Of a DNA stretch of 64,000 nt, positions 23,550 to 32,421 are shown piece after piece; positions within the stretch are counted from its first letter, which is position 1; each line of letters begins with the position of its first letter. This DNA comes from CAKOSP01 sp964370545 (lineage in GTDB: Bacteria; Bacillota_I; Bacilli_A; RF39; UBA660). The position numbers and the translations under genes were made by a program. Below the pieces are notes generated by a model. That model was not told where the DNA came from. It worked only from the letters and a program-made list of their open reading frames with translations, and searched no databases. The stretch covers positions 124,001-188,000 of the forward strand of contig CAYJJQ010000001.1 in NCBI GenBank assembly GCA_964370545.1. Direction: 5' to 3'.

Positions 23550-24305
23550 ATGAAAAATACACTTACAGTGGGAGGAACTATTATATTATTAATTTTTTCT
23601 TTTTTGTATATAGATAAAATAAATAATATATTAATAGAAAATAATAGCTTGTACCAAGAAATATTAAGTAGAAAAGATATTTATGAAATTGATCCTTCGG
23701 ATGCAGCTATCGCTGAAGGTGGAATAATGCCGGGAGTTAGTGGTAAAAGAGTTAATGTTTTAGAAAGTTATTATAATATGAGAAGTTTAGGTGTATTTAA
23801 TTCTAGTTATTTAGTTTATAAAATTGAAAAGCCATTAGTTAGTATTTCTGATAATAAAAATTTATATATTACATCTGGGAATAAAAATAAAAGGAATATT
23901 TCTTTTATAATTGATAAAAATTATGACATAGAAAGTTATATTAAACTCAACAATATAAGAGCAAATAAGTTAATAACATATAATGACTTTGAAAGTGATA
24001 ATAATTTTGAATATTTAAATAATGATGTAAATAACTTTAATAGGCTTAACAGTAAAATTTTAACAAAAATATGTTTGGTAAATAATGATATAGAAGAATA
24101 CTGTAAAAGTCATGGTTATTATTTAATAAATGCTAATATAAAAATAAATAATGATAATTATATTTTAGTAAAAGAAGAATTATCTAGCGGGAATATAATA
24201 CTAATTGATAATGATTTAAACTTAGATTATTTTATAATGATATATATAGAAGCATTGTATAGAGATTATAATATAGTATATTTAAGCGAACTATTATATG
24301 AATAG
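23550..24305 (+). CDS. membrane-anchored protein resembling polysaccharide-deacetylase-associated domain, catalytically unclear
   Basis: 251 residues from the ATG at 23550 (GGTGGT ribosome site). One N-terminal membrane helix, then an extracytoplasmic part with IMPGVSGKRVNVLESYYNMR and a KPLVSISDNKNLYITSGNKN segment. I recall this pattern from the region before, or at the start of, NodB-like polysaccharide deacetylases in Clostridia. The later part has a possible FIID strand but none of the D-D-H-H metal-binding motifs of active deacetylases. It may be a degenerate deacetylase-like envelope protein; the assignment is tentative. Confidence 0.5.
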   Translation: MKNTLTVGGTIILLIFSFLYIDKINNILIENNSLYQEILSRKDIYEIDPSDAAIAEGGIMPGVSGKRVNVLESYYNMRSLGVFNSSYLVYKIEKPLVSISDNKNLYITSGNKNKRNISFIIDKNYDIESYIKLNNIRANKLITYNDFESDNNFEYLNNDVNNFNRLNSKILTKICLVNNDIEEYCKSHGYYLINANIKINNDNYILVKEELSSGNIILIDNDLNLDYFIMIYIEALYRDYNIVYLSELLYE

Positions 24306-24376
24306 AATTTATTCATAGTTGTAATAATAAATTTAGTATTGTACAATATATATAACTTGAAATAAGAGAGGTATTT

Positions 24377-24766
24377 ATGTATAGTGATATAGAACTAAAG
24401 TTTATGGTTGATATAATGGTGTATGAAAATCAAGATATAAATAGAATGTTTAATAAATTATCTGCTGATAAAAAAGAAATTTATTTAAAATTGGTAAAAC
24501 AGGGTAGTATTATAGAATTTAGTAATGATGATTTTAAGTATTTTAATTTAGGTAAAGAGGCATTATGTGAAAGTTTTATATATGCAAATAAAAATGAGTA
24601 TATAGAATTTGCAAAGGGATTACAAGATAAACCATATAAAGAAGATTACCCTTGGTTCTTTTTACTAAAATTTAATGAATTAAATGAACAAAACCCTCTT
24701 CTGGATTTAGAATATTTATGCCAAAGAGCAGAAACAGAAGATCTAGCAGATTATTTAGAAAGATAA
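24377..24766 (+). CDS. small acidic protein, unknown function
   Basis: 129 residues, soluble, predicted helical, with no motif I recognise. Ribosome site AGAGAGG precedes the ATG. The C-terminus LEYLCQRAETEDLADYLER is amphipathic. A terminator hairpin follows, so it is monocistronic. Confidence 0.6.
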   Translation: MYSDIELKFMVDIMVYENQDINRMFNKLSADKKEIYLKLVKQGSIIEFSNDDFKYFNLGKEALCESFIYANKNEYIEFAKGLQDKPYKEDYPWFFLLKFNELNEQNPLLDLEYLCQRAETEDLADYLER

Positions 24767-24789
24767 TCAATAGGCATAATATATAATGT

Positions 24790-24826
24790 AAATCAAATGA
24801 TTTTTTCTAAGTTATTTGATTTTTTA
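24790..24826 (+). terminator. terminator before the RNase J-like gene
   Basis: Stem AAATCAAAT / ATTTGATTT with 15-base loop and T run; the 3' arm also contains the next promoter's -35. Confidence 0.65.
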
Positions 24827-24844
24827 TTGAATTTTTGCTATAAT
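24816..24844 (+). promoter_or_regulatory. promoter of the RNase J-like gene
   Basis: TTGATT, 17-bp spacer, extended -10 TGCTATAAT. Confidence 0.7.
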
Positions 24845-24888
24845 GATAACACCAAATTAACTTTAAAAACTTTATAGAGGTGATATTA

Positions 24889-26523
24889 ATGAGTAAAATT
24901 AAAATTTTTGGTTTGGGCGGTCTTGATGAAGACGGCAAAAACACTTATGTCATAGATATTGATGACTCAATATTTATATTTGATGCAGGGTTAAAATATG
25001 CAAGTGGTAATTTATTAGGTATTGATTATATAATACCGGATTTTTCATATTTAGTAAAAAATAAAGATAGAATTAAAGGGTTATTCCTGACGCATGGTCA
25101 TAAAGAAAATATGGGTGCAGTAAAAGATTTAGTAAAAGAAATACCAAATATTAAAATATTTGCTACTAAATTTACTAAATTTGTACTTTTAGAAGATTGA
25201 ATAAGCGAAAAAAATATAGTTGAAATAACAGCGCATAAGAAAGTTAATTTCAAAGAAGTATCGATTTTTCCTATAGCCGTTTCACATTCTATTCCAGATT
25301 CTGTTATGTATGTAATAAATACTCCTGATGGAGCAATATGTTATACGGGAGATTTTATTATTGATCCAAGTATGCATGGTGCATATGATATGGATTTAGG
25401 AAAAATAGCTTATGTTGGAAAACAAGGAGTACTTTGTTTACTATCTGAATCTAAGTTTTCAGAAAAAACAGGTCATACATCTCCTAAACATCACTTAGTA
25501 GAATTTTTTAAAGATGCTATTAATCATAATGAAAAGAGAATTATATTTTCAATACTTCCATATCATTTGTATAATATTAATGAAATATTTACAGCGGCAG
25601 CAAATACACATCGTAAAATAATAGTTATGGGAAAAAAACTTCAAAATGTAATTAATTTTGCAAAAAAAGAAGGGTATATTGATTTTCCAAATGATTTACT
25701 AGGAGATTTAAGCCATTTAAATGACCCTAATTCTATTATATTAATTGTTAATGATAAATCTAACCCGTATGCTAATTTAAATAAAATTCTTGGTGGGTAT
25801 GATAAGTTTATTAATCTTAAGAAAGATGATACAATAGTTTTTGCAGAACCTAGAGAAGATGGAACTGAAAAGACATTAGTTAAACTTGAAAATGCATTAG
25901 CTAAATATGGATGTAATATTATTAATATTCCGAAAGAGAAAATTATTTCTCACCATTCTTCTAGTGAAGATTTAATGTTAATGTTAAAACTTATGAATCC
26001 AAAATACTATATGCCAGTTAAAGGTGAATATAGATACATGGTAGGTAATGCTAATTTAGCAAGTAAATTAGGTATGCCTGCAGATAATATTATATTAAAA
26101 CAAAATGGTGAAATTATTACTATTGATAATAAAAATTTATTAGAAAAAGTGGAAAAATTAAAAGTAAATGATATATTAATAGATGGTAATAGTAATGATG
26201 ATATTGGTGATCTTGTAATAAAAGATAGAGAAATGTTATCTGAAAACGGTATTGTATTAATATCAGCTACAATTTCTAAAAAAACAAAAGAAATTATAGT
26301 TGGTCCAGAAGTTACAACAAGAGGTTTTGTATACATTAAAGATTCTCATGATTTAATAATTGAAATTAAAAAAATTAGTGAAACAATTATTACAAGAAAT
26401 ATATCTCCTACGTATGTAGAGTATAATAATATTAAATCAGAAATAAGAGAAGAGTTAAGTAAATTCTTATATGCTGAAACTGAATGTAAACCAATGATTA
26501 TTGCAGTAGTGCAAGAAGTATAA
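24889..26523 (+). pseudogene. RNase J-family protein interrupted by an in-frame TGA
   Basis: The two open pieces (24889-25200 and 25201-26523) lie in one frame and together give about 544 residues, the normal RNase J length, with a TGA as codon 104. Domains: metallo-beta-lactamase (GLGGLDEDGKNTYVI, GIDYIIPDFSYL), beta-CASP and C-terminal (IGDLVIKDREMLSENGIVL, TTRGFVY). The catalytic site is eroded: HGHKEN replaces HGHEDH and PVKGEYR replaces P.HGEYR, while HSIPD and TGDF remain. This suggests an RNase J2-like, weak or inactive partner subunit. The TGA may be a real nonsense mutation or a sequence error. Confidence 0.85.
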
Positions 26524-26563
26524 TTATAAAAATATTGCTCATTATATAAATGGGTGATTTTTT

Positions 26564-26992
26564 TTGAAAGAAGAAATAGAAGTATTAGAATTTATTAATT
26601 TAAATGTTAAGATGGGAATATTTAGTATTGACGGTATTTTAAAGTATGTAGAAAATGATAAATTAATAAAAATATTAGAAAAACAAAAAAGAGAATATGA
26701 AGTAATAGAGAAAAAAGCAATAGCTTTATTAAAGAAAGCTAATTATAGTATAAAAGAAATTAGTGATTTAACTAAAAAGAGTACTAAAGTGATGATGAAT
26801 ATGAAAATGTTAGTTGATTATTCAGCATCAAATATAGCTAAAATGACTATTAAAGGAACAAATATGGGTATTATTGCTATAACGCAAAAGATTAATAATT
26901 ATAAAATTAGTGATGATAAAATATTAAATTTAGCAATAAAACTTAAAACTACCTTAGAAAAAAACATAGAAGAATTAAAAAAATATCTCTAA
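26564..26992 (+). CDS. small helical protein, unknown function
   Basis: 142 residues, TTG start in a T-rich leader with GGGTGAT upstream. Entirely helical in appearance. It has a distinctive conserved-looking KMTIKGTNMGIIAITQKIN segment near residue 95. The length and four-helix pattern recall ferritin-like DUF2383-type proteins of spore formers, but I cannot confirm it. It lies 40 bases after the RNase J-like gene and may share its transcript. Confidence 0.6.
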   Translation: MKEEIEVLEFINLNVKMGIFSIDGILKYVENDKLIKILEKQKREYEVIEKKAIALLKKANYSIKEISDLTKKSTKVMMNMKMLVDYSASNIAKMTIKGTNMGIIAITQKINNYKISDDKILNLAIKLKTTLEKNIEELKKYL

Positions 26993-27009
26993 AAAACAAC
27001 AAAAAAGGT

Positions 27010-27038
27010 TTGACAACTGCAAATGAATATATTATAAT
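27010..27038 (+). promoter_or_regulatory. promoter of tRNA-Asn
   Basis: Perfect consensus: TTGACA, 17-bp spacer, TATAAT, 11 bases before the tRNA. Confidence 0.9.
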
Positions 27039-27049
27039 TATTTTGCAGT

Positions 27050-27125
27050 GCTCGTTTAGCTCAGTTGGTAGAGCGCACGGCTGTTAACCGTTAGGTCATA
27101 GGTTCAAGTCCTATAACGAGCGCCA
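27050..27125 (+). tRNA. tRNA-Asn (GTT)
   Basis: Acceptor GCTCGTT/AACGAGC, anticodon loop CTGTTAA (GTT), T-loop GTTCAAG, discriminator G, encoded CCA. Confidence 0.97.
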
Positions 27126-27135
27126 TTTTAAAATT

Positions 27136-27160
27136 AAAATCCTTTTAAAGGATTTTTTTT
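27136..27160 (+). terminator. terminator after tRNA-Asn
   Basis: Stem AAATCCTT / AAGGATTT with a short loop and eight T. Confidence 0.8.
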
Positions 27161-27205
27161 ATGCCATCTAATAAAATATATGTTATAATTAATTAGGTGA
27201 TAAAA

Positions 27206-28123
27206 ATGCTAGAAGAAGTTAGTATGATAGATAAATATGGAACTTTATTAACATTAAAAGAATATATAACAGATCCAGCAATAGCAAGAGATAATGAGAT
27301 TAAAGAATGTTTACTTACTTTACTTACTCCTGATAAAAGTGCTTTATTAGTAGGTAAAGCTGGTATTGGTAAAACAGCTATAGTTGAAGGGATTGCATAT
27401 AGAATAAAAAATAATGATGTTCCTGATGCTTTAAAGGGTTATGAAATAATAAAAGTAAATATAACCAATTTATTAGGAACTATTGAAACAGAAGGTGCTA
27501 CAGATAGTAAACTTGATGTTTTTATTAAAGAACTTTCTGAAAAAACTAAAACTATTATTTTTATTGATGAAACTCATTTACTAGTAAATAGAAATGGTGG
27601 AGTAGATTTTGCTAATATGTTAAAGCCAGTATTAGATAGAGGTTTAATCAAAATGATTGGTGCTACTACTACTGAAGAATATGAACAGTATATTTTAAGA
27701 GATAGAGCGTTTTTAAGAAGATTTCAAAAAGTAGAAATAATAGAAACAGATAAGCCTACGACAGTTGAAATACTAATGGGAACTTTACCTAGATTAGAAA
27801 AACAAACGGGAGTAAAGATTAGTTATCCGCTGGGAACTATAAAAAAATTATGTGAATTTATTGTTGAAATGACAGATGAATATAAAAGAGTATATGAAAT
27901 TGCCAGTAGATATCCTGATATTTGTTTAACAATTTTATCAAATGCACTAACCTATGCATTATATGAAAATAGTAAAGAAGCAAGAATTAGACATTTTTAT
28001 AAAGCAGTATATAATGCTAAGAATATATATCAGGATGCAAAAATTAAAGAAATAGCTAGATTTAAAGAAGTATTTTCTGATATGTTAATAAGTGAAGGTG
28101 TTGATTTAAATGATGTTAAGTAA
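27206..28123 (+). CDS. lone AAA+ ATPase related to the first ATPase domain of ClpC/ClpB
   Basis: 305 residues from the ATG at 27206 behind AGGTGAT. Clp D1 features: IARDNEIKECL, Walker A VGKAGIGKTAIVEG (near 48-61), Walker B TIIFIDETHLL (near 117), sensor GATTTEEY and Arg finger DRAFLRRF (near 171). There is no Clp N-domain, middle domain, second ATPase ring or ClpP-binding loop. The pore loop aromatic of Clp unfoldases is not visible (LLGTIETEGATDS at its place). So it is probably a dedicated ATPase acting with the two following genes, not a general unfoldase. Confidence 0.85.
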   Translation: MLEEVSMIDKYGTLLTLKEYITDPAIARDNEIKECLLTLLTPDKSALLVGKAGIGKTAIVEGIAYRIKNNDVPDALKGYEIIKVNITNLLGTIETEGATDSKLDVFIKELSEKTKTIIFIDETHLLVNRNGGVDFANMLKPVLDRGLIKMIGATTTEEYEQYILRDRAFLRRFQKVEIIETDKPTTVEILMGTLPRLEKQTGVKISYPLGTIKKLCEFIVEMTDEYKRVYEIASRYPDICLTILSNALTYALYENSKEARIRHFYKAVYNAKNIYQDAKIKEIARFKEVFSDMLISEGVDLNDVK

Positions 28124-28304
28124 TTTAGTAGCAAATATTTTTGAAGATACATGGGATACATTAGTAAGTTGGTATTCAGCATATGAAAATTTTATTTATA
28201 GTTTTGCACCAGGTTCATTAGGTAGTTTATTAATATTTTTATTAAATATAATTATTATTATATTTATACTTAAAGTTCTATCAAGCGGTTTTAAGAAAGA
28301 TTAG
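28110..28304 (+). CDS. small single-pass membrane protein, partner of the AAA+ gene
   Basis: 64 residues (an equally possible ATG lies three bases later), overlapping the end of the AAA+ gene. An acidic/aromatic N-terminal half (IFEDTWDTLVSWYSAYENF) precedes one membrane helix (LLIFLLNIIIIIFILKVL) and a short basic tail. No family recognised. Overlap suggests translational coupling with the ATPase. Confidence 0.65.
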   Translation: MMLSNLVANIFEDTWDTLVSWYSAYENFIYSFAPGSLGSLLIFLLNIIIIIFILKVLSSGFKKD

Positions 28305-28312
28305 GAGAAAAT

Positions 28313-28930
28313 ATGATTAAAGTAGATTTTGCATCAAACCAAATAGCATTTTGGTCAACGGTGTATGAAAAAAAGATAGTTGATACTCAAGGTTATGCTT
28401 TAGAGTTAGAAAAGAATAAAATTAATTTAACTAATGTCAGATTAGAGATTGCTAAATCAAAAGAGGATAATCCGGATTTAGTAAGCAAATTAGAAGAAGC
28501 ATATTTGAATTATTATGAAGCAAATATGTTATATATTAATAATAGTAATTCTAATGCATGGCATTTAACTTTAATAGAAATTATTAACAGTGTACCTATT
28601 TCCAATAATACATTTATTAAATCTTTAGCAGATTTAGTAATACAAGGATTAAATGGAGAAATGCAAGTGTTAAGACAAAGTATTATTGTAAATAATAAAA
28701 AGAATTTCTTAGATGAAACACAATTTAAGGATATTAGAAGAAGAGCTGAAGACATTGAAGCAAATTTAACAGATATTTATAAAGTTATGAGAACTGGTAA
28801 AAATATTGATGATAAAATTGATAATCTTAATTTTACAGACCTAACTAAATTTTCACCACTTGAAATATTAAATATGTTATACGGATTACATATGTATGTT
28901 AATTTAGCAAATGTATCCAAAAGTAAATAA
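28313..28930 (+). CDS. helical protein of unknown function, third gene of AAA+ set
   Basis: 205 residues, soluble and mostly helical, with probable coiled-coil parts around 25-75 (ALELEKNKINLTNVRLEIAK) and 125-160 (FKDIRRRAEDIEANLTDIYK). No catalytic motif. Eight bases after the small membrane protein and before a terminator, so it closes a three-gene operon. It may be an adaptor or substrate of the ATPase (inference). Confidence 0.65.
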   Translation: MIKVDFASNQIAFWSTVYEKKIVDTQGYALELEKNKINLTNVRLEIAKSKEDNPDLVSKLEEAYLNYYEANMLYINNSNSNAWHLTLIEIINSVPISNNTFIKSLADLVIQGLNGEMQVLRQSIIVNNKKNFLDETQFKDIRRRAEDIEANLTDIYKVMRTGKNIDDKIDNLNFTDLTKFSPLEILNMLYGLHMYVNLANVSKSK

Positions 28931-28960
28931 ACTCAACAATCTCGATTTTTGAGTTTTTTT
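28928..28960 (+). terminator. terminator of the AAA+ operon
   Basis: Stem AAACTCAA / TTGAGTTT with 12-base loop, then T run. Confidence 0.75.
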
Positions 28961-28961
28961 A

Positions 28962-28970
28962 TGGTATAAT
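28962..28970 (+). promoter_or_regulatory. extended -10 of the 28995 lipoprotein operon
   Basis: TGGTATAAT, 24 bases before the start codon. Confidence 0.55.
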
Positions 28971-28994
28971 AATGTTTACATTGGAGGATTAAAC

Positions 28995-29576
28995 ATGTTA
29001 AAAAAAATCATGCTGTGTTGCTTTTTATTAATATTATTAACTGGTTGTTCTGATAAAGAGGAATCTCAAATAAATAATACAGAAATAACTGGTGGAGGTT
29101 ATGCGCAGTTAATGCAATCAGTAGATGTGCTAGAATTATTTGAACCTGGAACAGAAGCAACAGTTTTTGATATAGAAACTGGAGAAACTTACACTGTAAG
29201 AAGAGCAGTAGGAGGCTATGAAACTTTAGCTGATGTAGAAACTGTTTCTAGCGAAGATACAGCAGCTTTAATTTCTACTGCAGGTGGAGATTGGAATGTT
29301 AAAAGAAGAGCAGTAATAGTAACTATTGGGGATGTTCATATAGCTGCATCTATTGCGCCATTACCTCATTCAGGAAGTGAAGATGTTCCATATGGAGAAT
29401 ATGTTGATCTTAGAAATGGAGCAACAGGACCAGGGATTAATCTTGATAGTATTAGAGATAATGATTTAATAGGCGTAGTGGATATATATTTTTATAATAG
29501 TTTAATTCCAGTTGTAGCAAGAATTGATGAACTTCATCAATCAATGGTGTTGAAGGCTTATCAATATGAAAAATAA
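28995..29576 (+). CDS. lipoprotein with a cell-wall-associated domain seen in clostridial peptidoglycan-binding proteins
   Basis: 193 residues. Lipobox LILLTGCSD places Cys18 as the lipidated residue. The mature domain starts VFDIETGETYTVRRAVGG, continues ADVETVSSEDTAAL.STAGGDWNVKRRAVIVTI and HIAASIAPLPHSG, and ends near the substrate-side IYFYNSLIPVV. I recognise this T(Y/F)xVRR-to-RRxVIV-to-AASMxxxPHG series from the C-terminal domain of clostridial proteins that carry peptidoglycan-binding repeats; I know no formal name or activity. The family's usual CIHF motif is replaced here by VDIYF. First gene of an operon with YibE/F. Confidence 0.65.
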   Translation: MLKKIMLCCFLLILLTGCSDKEESQINNTEITGGGYAQLMQSVDVLELFEPGTEATVFDIETGETYTVRRAVGGYETLADVETVSSEDTAALISTAGGDWNVKRRAVIVTIGDVHIAASIAPLPHSGSEDVPYGEYVDLRNGATGPGINLDSIRDNDLIGVVDIYFYNSLIPVVARIDELHQSMVLKAYQYEK

Positions 29577-30669
29577 AATAATATATATATTAATTAGTAT
29601 AATTATTGTATTACCTATAAGTGTTAATGCATATTCAAACAATCTTAGTGAAGAATTTCAAAGTGAGTTATTTACAGCAGAAATATTAGAAATTTTAGGT
29701 CGTGAAAGTTATGAAAGTTCAATAATTCAAAGTTTAAAAATAGAAATATTAAACGGAGAATATAAGGGAGACACTTTTGTTATAACTAATACTATCACTA
29801 ATACAGAAAATGATATAAAGCTAGAGCCAGGAGATAAAATAAATGTAGTTAATTATGGTGATAATGAATTTTATTTTCATAGTTATGAAAAATCAAATTA
29901 CTTATTATTATTAACAATAATTTTTGCATTACTAGTTATATTTATTGGTAAATTTAAGGGTTTAAAAGCGTTATTATCCCTTATTCTTACAATATTATTA
30001 ATATTATTTGTTTTAGTTCCATTACTCCTTAAAGGGTATAATCCAATACCTTTATCTATTTTAATTTGTATACTTGCTACAGTAATTACTTTTGGTATTA
30101 CTAATGGTATAACTAAAAAATCGCTAATAGCATTAATTGGAGTAAGTGGAGGATTAATTGCAGCAGGAATAATCATTTATATTTTTACACATTTAATGAA
30201 TTTAAGCGGTATGGCATCAGAAAGCGAGCAAATGCTACTTTATTTACCAGGTGATATTACTTTTGACTTTAAAGGCTTATTATTTGCAGGTATTATAATA
30301 GGAGCGCTTGGTGCTTGCATGGATGTTGCCATGGAACTTACTTCTTCATTGTTTGAAATTAAAGCTCATAAACCTAATATAGAGGATAAAGATTTAATGA
30401 AATCTGGTTTTAATATAGGTAAAGATATTATGGGAACCATGGTAAATACATTAATTCTTGCTTATACAGGAACCTCACTTCCAACAATTTTATTATTTGT
30501 TGGATTTGAAAAAAATTTTATAGAAATTATAAATTTAGAATCAATATCAATTGAAATATTAAGAGCTATGTCTGGAAGTATAGGATTATTATTAACTATT
30601 CCCATTACTATTCTTATATTTATAGCGATATCTAAAATGAAGGTGAAAAATGAAAAAAATACTAACTAA
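29566..30669 (+). CDS. YibE/F family membrane protein
   Basis: 367 residues: an N-terminal signal-like helix and extracytoplasmic beta domain (residues 25-105, containing GDKINVVNYGDNEFYFHSYE). About seven membrane helices follow, with family segments KGLKALLSLILTILLILFVLVP, GVSGGLIAAG and GALGACMDVAMELTSSLFE. YibE/F proteins are putative efflux or transport proteins of unknown substrate. It overlaps the upstream lipoprotein by 11 bases and the downstream gene by 20 bases, so the three are coupled. Confidence 0.88.
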   Translation: MKNKIIYILISIIIVLPISVNAYSNNLSEEFQSELFTAEILEILGRESYESSIIQSLKIEILNGEYKGDTFVITNTITNTENDIKLEPGDKINVVNYGDNEFYFHSYEKSNYLLLLTIIFALLVIFIGKFKGLKALLSLILTILLILFVLVPLLLKGYNPIPLSILICILATVITFGITNGITKKSLIALIGVSGGLIAAGIIIYIFTHLMNLSGMASESEQMLLYLPGDITFDFKGLLFAGIIIGALGACMDVAMELTSSLFEIKAHKPNIEDKDLMKSGFNIGKDIMGTMVNTLILAYTGTSLPTILLFVGFEKNFIEIINLESISIEILRAMSGSIGLLLTIPITILIFIAISKMKVKNEKNTN

Positions 30670-31621
30670 CATATTATTGTTATTATTAATATTATTGCCG
30701 TCAACTGTATTTGCGTGTCCACATTATGATGAAGATGGTAATATACATTTGCAAACATATAATGATGATTATTCAATGATCAATATGCTTTATCCTAAAG
30801 ATAAACATTTACATGTAAAAACAGTTAATTCTATAGATAAAGATTATTATATAATACCTGATTATGATGCACTTCAGTATGAAACATTTAGTTTTGCAAT
30901 TATCCAAAATAATGAAACATATTATACTTATTATTGGTATGTAAATAATGACTTATTACCAGAAGATGTTGATACTATAGAAAATACTGTTAAAAACTTG
31001 GAATATATGAATGTTACATCAAATGACTTTAATTTAAAAGTGTTCTTTACAAATACCTATGGTGAGGGTAGTAAATTTAATAATGAATATACAAAAGAAA
31101 TATATTATGATGTAATTATTGCAAACAAAATAGAAGATACTCAGTATACCGATATAATAGCTAATAAGAATATGACATTATACTCTGAAAAAATAGTTCA
31201 AATAGATGCTAGATTTAATATAATGGAAGTAAATGGATATGATTATTCTAATGAATTTGAAGAAATAATTTCTTTATATGACGAAGTGATAATAGAAATG
31301 GACATTACTTCAACAGAAGAAAGGTTAGTAGCTGTTAACTTAGATAAACCAATTACTGAAAATTCTTTTATAAATGTTACTAAAATAAGTGATACAAAAT
31401 ATAGTTATTCAGTTAATGAAGTAGGAACCTATGCTATAGTTAGTATTGATGAAGATAATTTTATACCAGATGAAATAACAAATGTAAGTGTGGATGGTAC
31501 AAGCGAAACTGAATTTGATGAATCAGGCACAGAAATACACTATATTATTGGTATTATAGTAGCTTTTATTATAACTATAATTGTAGTTAGCATAGTATCA
31601 AAGAAAAGTAAAAATAATTAG
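30650..31621 (+). CDS. secreted, C-terminally anchored protein, unknown function
   Basis: 323 residues with a signal peptide (KKILTNILLLLLILLPSTVFA), a beta-rich, Tyr-rich extracytoplasmic part, and a C-terminal membrane helix (IIGIIVAFIITIIVVSIVS) followed by KKSKNN. The type of architecture resembles surface proteins of gut Firmicutes; the mature N-terminus CPHYDEDGNIHL contains a metal-binding-like Cys/His pair. No domain recognised. Start overlaps yibE/F. Confidence 0.7.
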   Translation: MKKILTNILLLLLILLPSTVFACPHYDEDGNIHLQTYNDDYSMINMLYPKDKHLHVKTVNSIDKDYYIIPDYDALQYETFSFAIIQNNETYYTYYWYVNNDLLPEDVDTIENTVKNLEYMNVTSNDFNLKVFFTNTYGEGSKFNNEYTKEIYYDVIIANKIEDTQYTDIIANKNMTLYSEKIVQIDARFNIMEVNGYDYSNEFEEIISLYDEVIIEMDITSTEERLVAVNLDKPITENSFINVTKISDTKYSYSVNEVGTYAIVSIDEDNFIPDEITNVSVDGTSETEFDESGTEIHYIIGIIVAFIITIIVVSIVSKKSKNN

Positions 31622-31637
31622 CAAATAAGGAGATTAT

Positions 31638-32336
31638 ATGGAACAAGAAAATGTATCAAAAATTATTAAGCAAATAAGAGAAAAGCATAAATTAACTCAA
31701 TCTCAATTTGCAAATAAATTAGGTGTGACATTTCAAGCTGTAAGTAAATGGGAAAATGAGAAAAATATACCCGATATAACAATATTAAATAAAATATCTA
31801 AAGAATTTGATATAGATATTAATGAAATATTAAATGGAACAAAAGCTGTAAAAAATAATAATAAGAATAAATTAATATTTTTATTTATAGGTTTAATACT
31901 TTTATTAATTGTAGTAGCTATTACTTTCTGGCCGAATGACAAATTAGTTTTAAAACCAATATCTACTAATGCGAGTGAATTTAGTGTTAGTGGCAGTATT
32001 GTTTATAACAATGATGTTGCAACAATATATGTTTCAGATATCGAATATGCAGGCGAAAACAAAGATAAAATCTATAAAAGTATTAATTTTACCTTATATG
32101 AAGAATATGGAGATAAACTTGTTAAAATAAGCGAGAGAATAATTGAAAATGGTAATCAAAACTCATTTGAAGAAATAATAAGTGATATTCATTTTAATGT
32201 AGAAAACTATGCTGCAACATGTAAACAGTATGCGTGTAACGCCTTTTATATTAAAGTAACGGCAAAAGATAATAATGATCAAATAAGCACCTTTGAAATA
32301 CCGTTTGTATTTTTAGATGATTGTACATGTGAATAA
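31638..32336 (+). CDS. membrane-anchored Xre-type regulator with extracytoplasmic sensor-like domain
   Basis: 232 residues. Residues 6-66 form an HTH_3 domain (IREKHKLTQSQFANKLGVT, then AVSKWENEKNIPDI). One membrane helix at about 76-96 follows, then a 135-residue outer domain of beta strands with four Cys near the end (CKQYAC and CTC). It could pass an outside signal to DNA. Sixteen bases after the surface protein gene, so it may regulate its own operon (inference). Confidence 0.82.
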   Translation: MEQENVSKIIKQIREKHKLTQSQFANKLGVTFQAVSKWENEKNIPDITILNKISKEFDIDINEILNGTKAVKNNNKNKLIFLFIGLILLLIVVAITFWPNDKLVLKPISTNASEFSVSGSIVYNNDVATIYVSDIEYAGENKDKIYKSINFTLYEEYGDKLVKISERIIENGNQNSFEEIISDIHFNVENYAATCKQYACNAFYIKVTAKDNNDQISTFEIPFVFLDDCTCE

Positions 32337-32360
32337 CTCAACTTATAGTTGAGTTATTTT
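32335..32360 (+). terminator. terminator of the 28995-32336 operon
   Basis: Perfect stem AACTCAACT-TAT-AGTTGAGTT followed by a short T stretch. Confidence 0.7.
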
Positions 32361-32421
32361 CAACTAATAAGTTATTTATTTTTTTGTCAAAATAGTTAAT
32401 AATTATTTTGAGGTGATAAGT

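Noticed and set aside
25198..25200. TGA read as Trp (alternative genetic code) to rescue the RNase J-like gene
   Set aside because: All other proteins use TGG for Trp and several genes (stops at 7642, 19066, 49610, 63637) end at TGA with no sensible extension; no tRNA-Trp(TCA) is seen.
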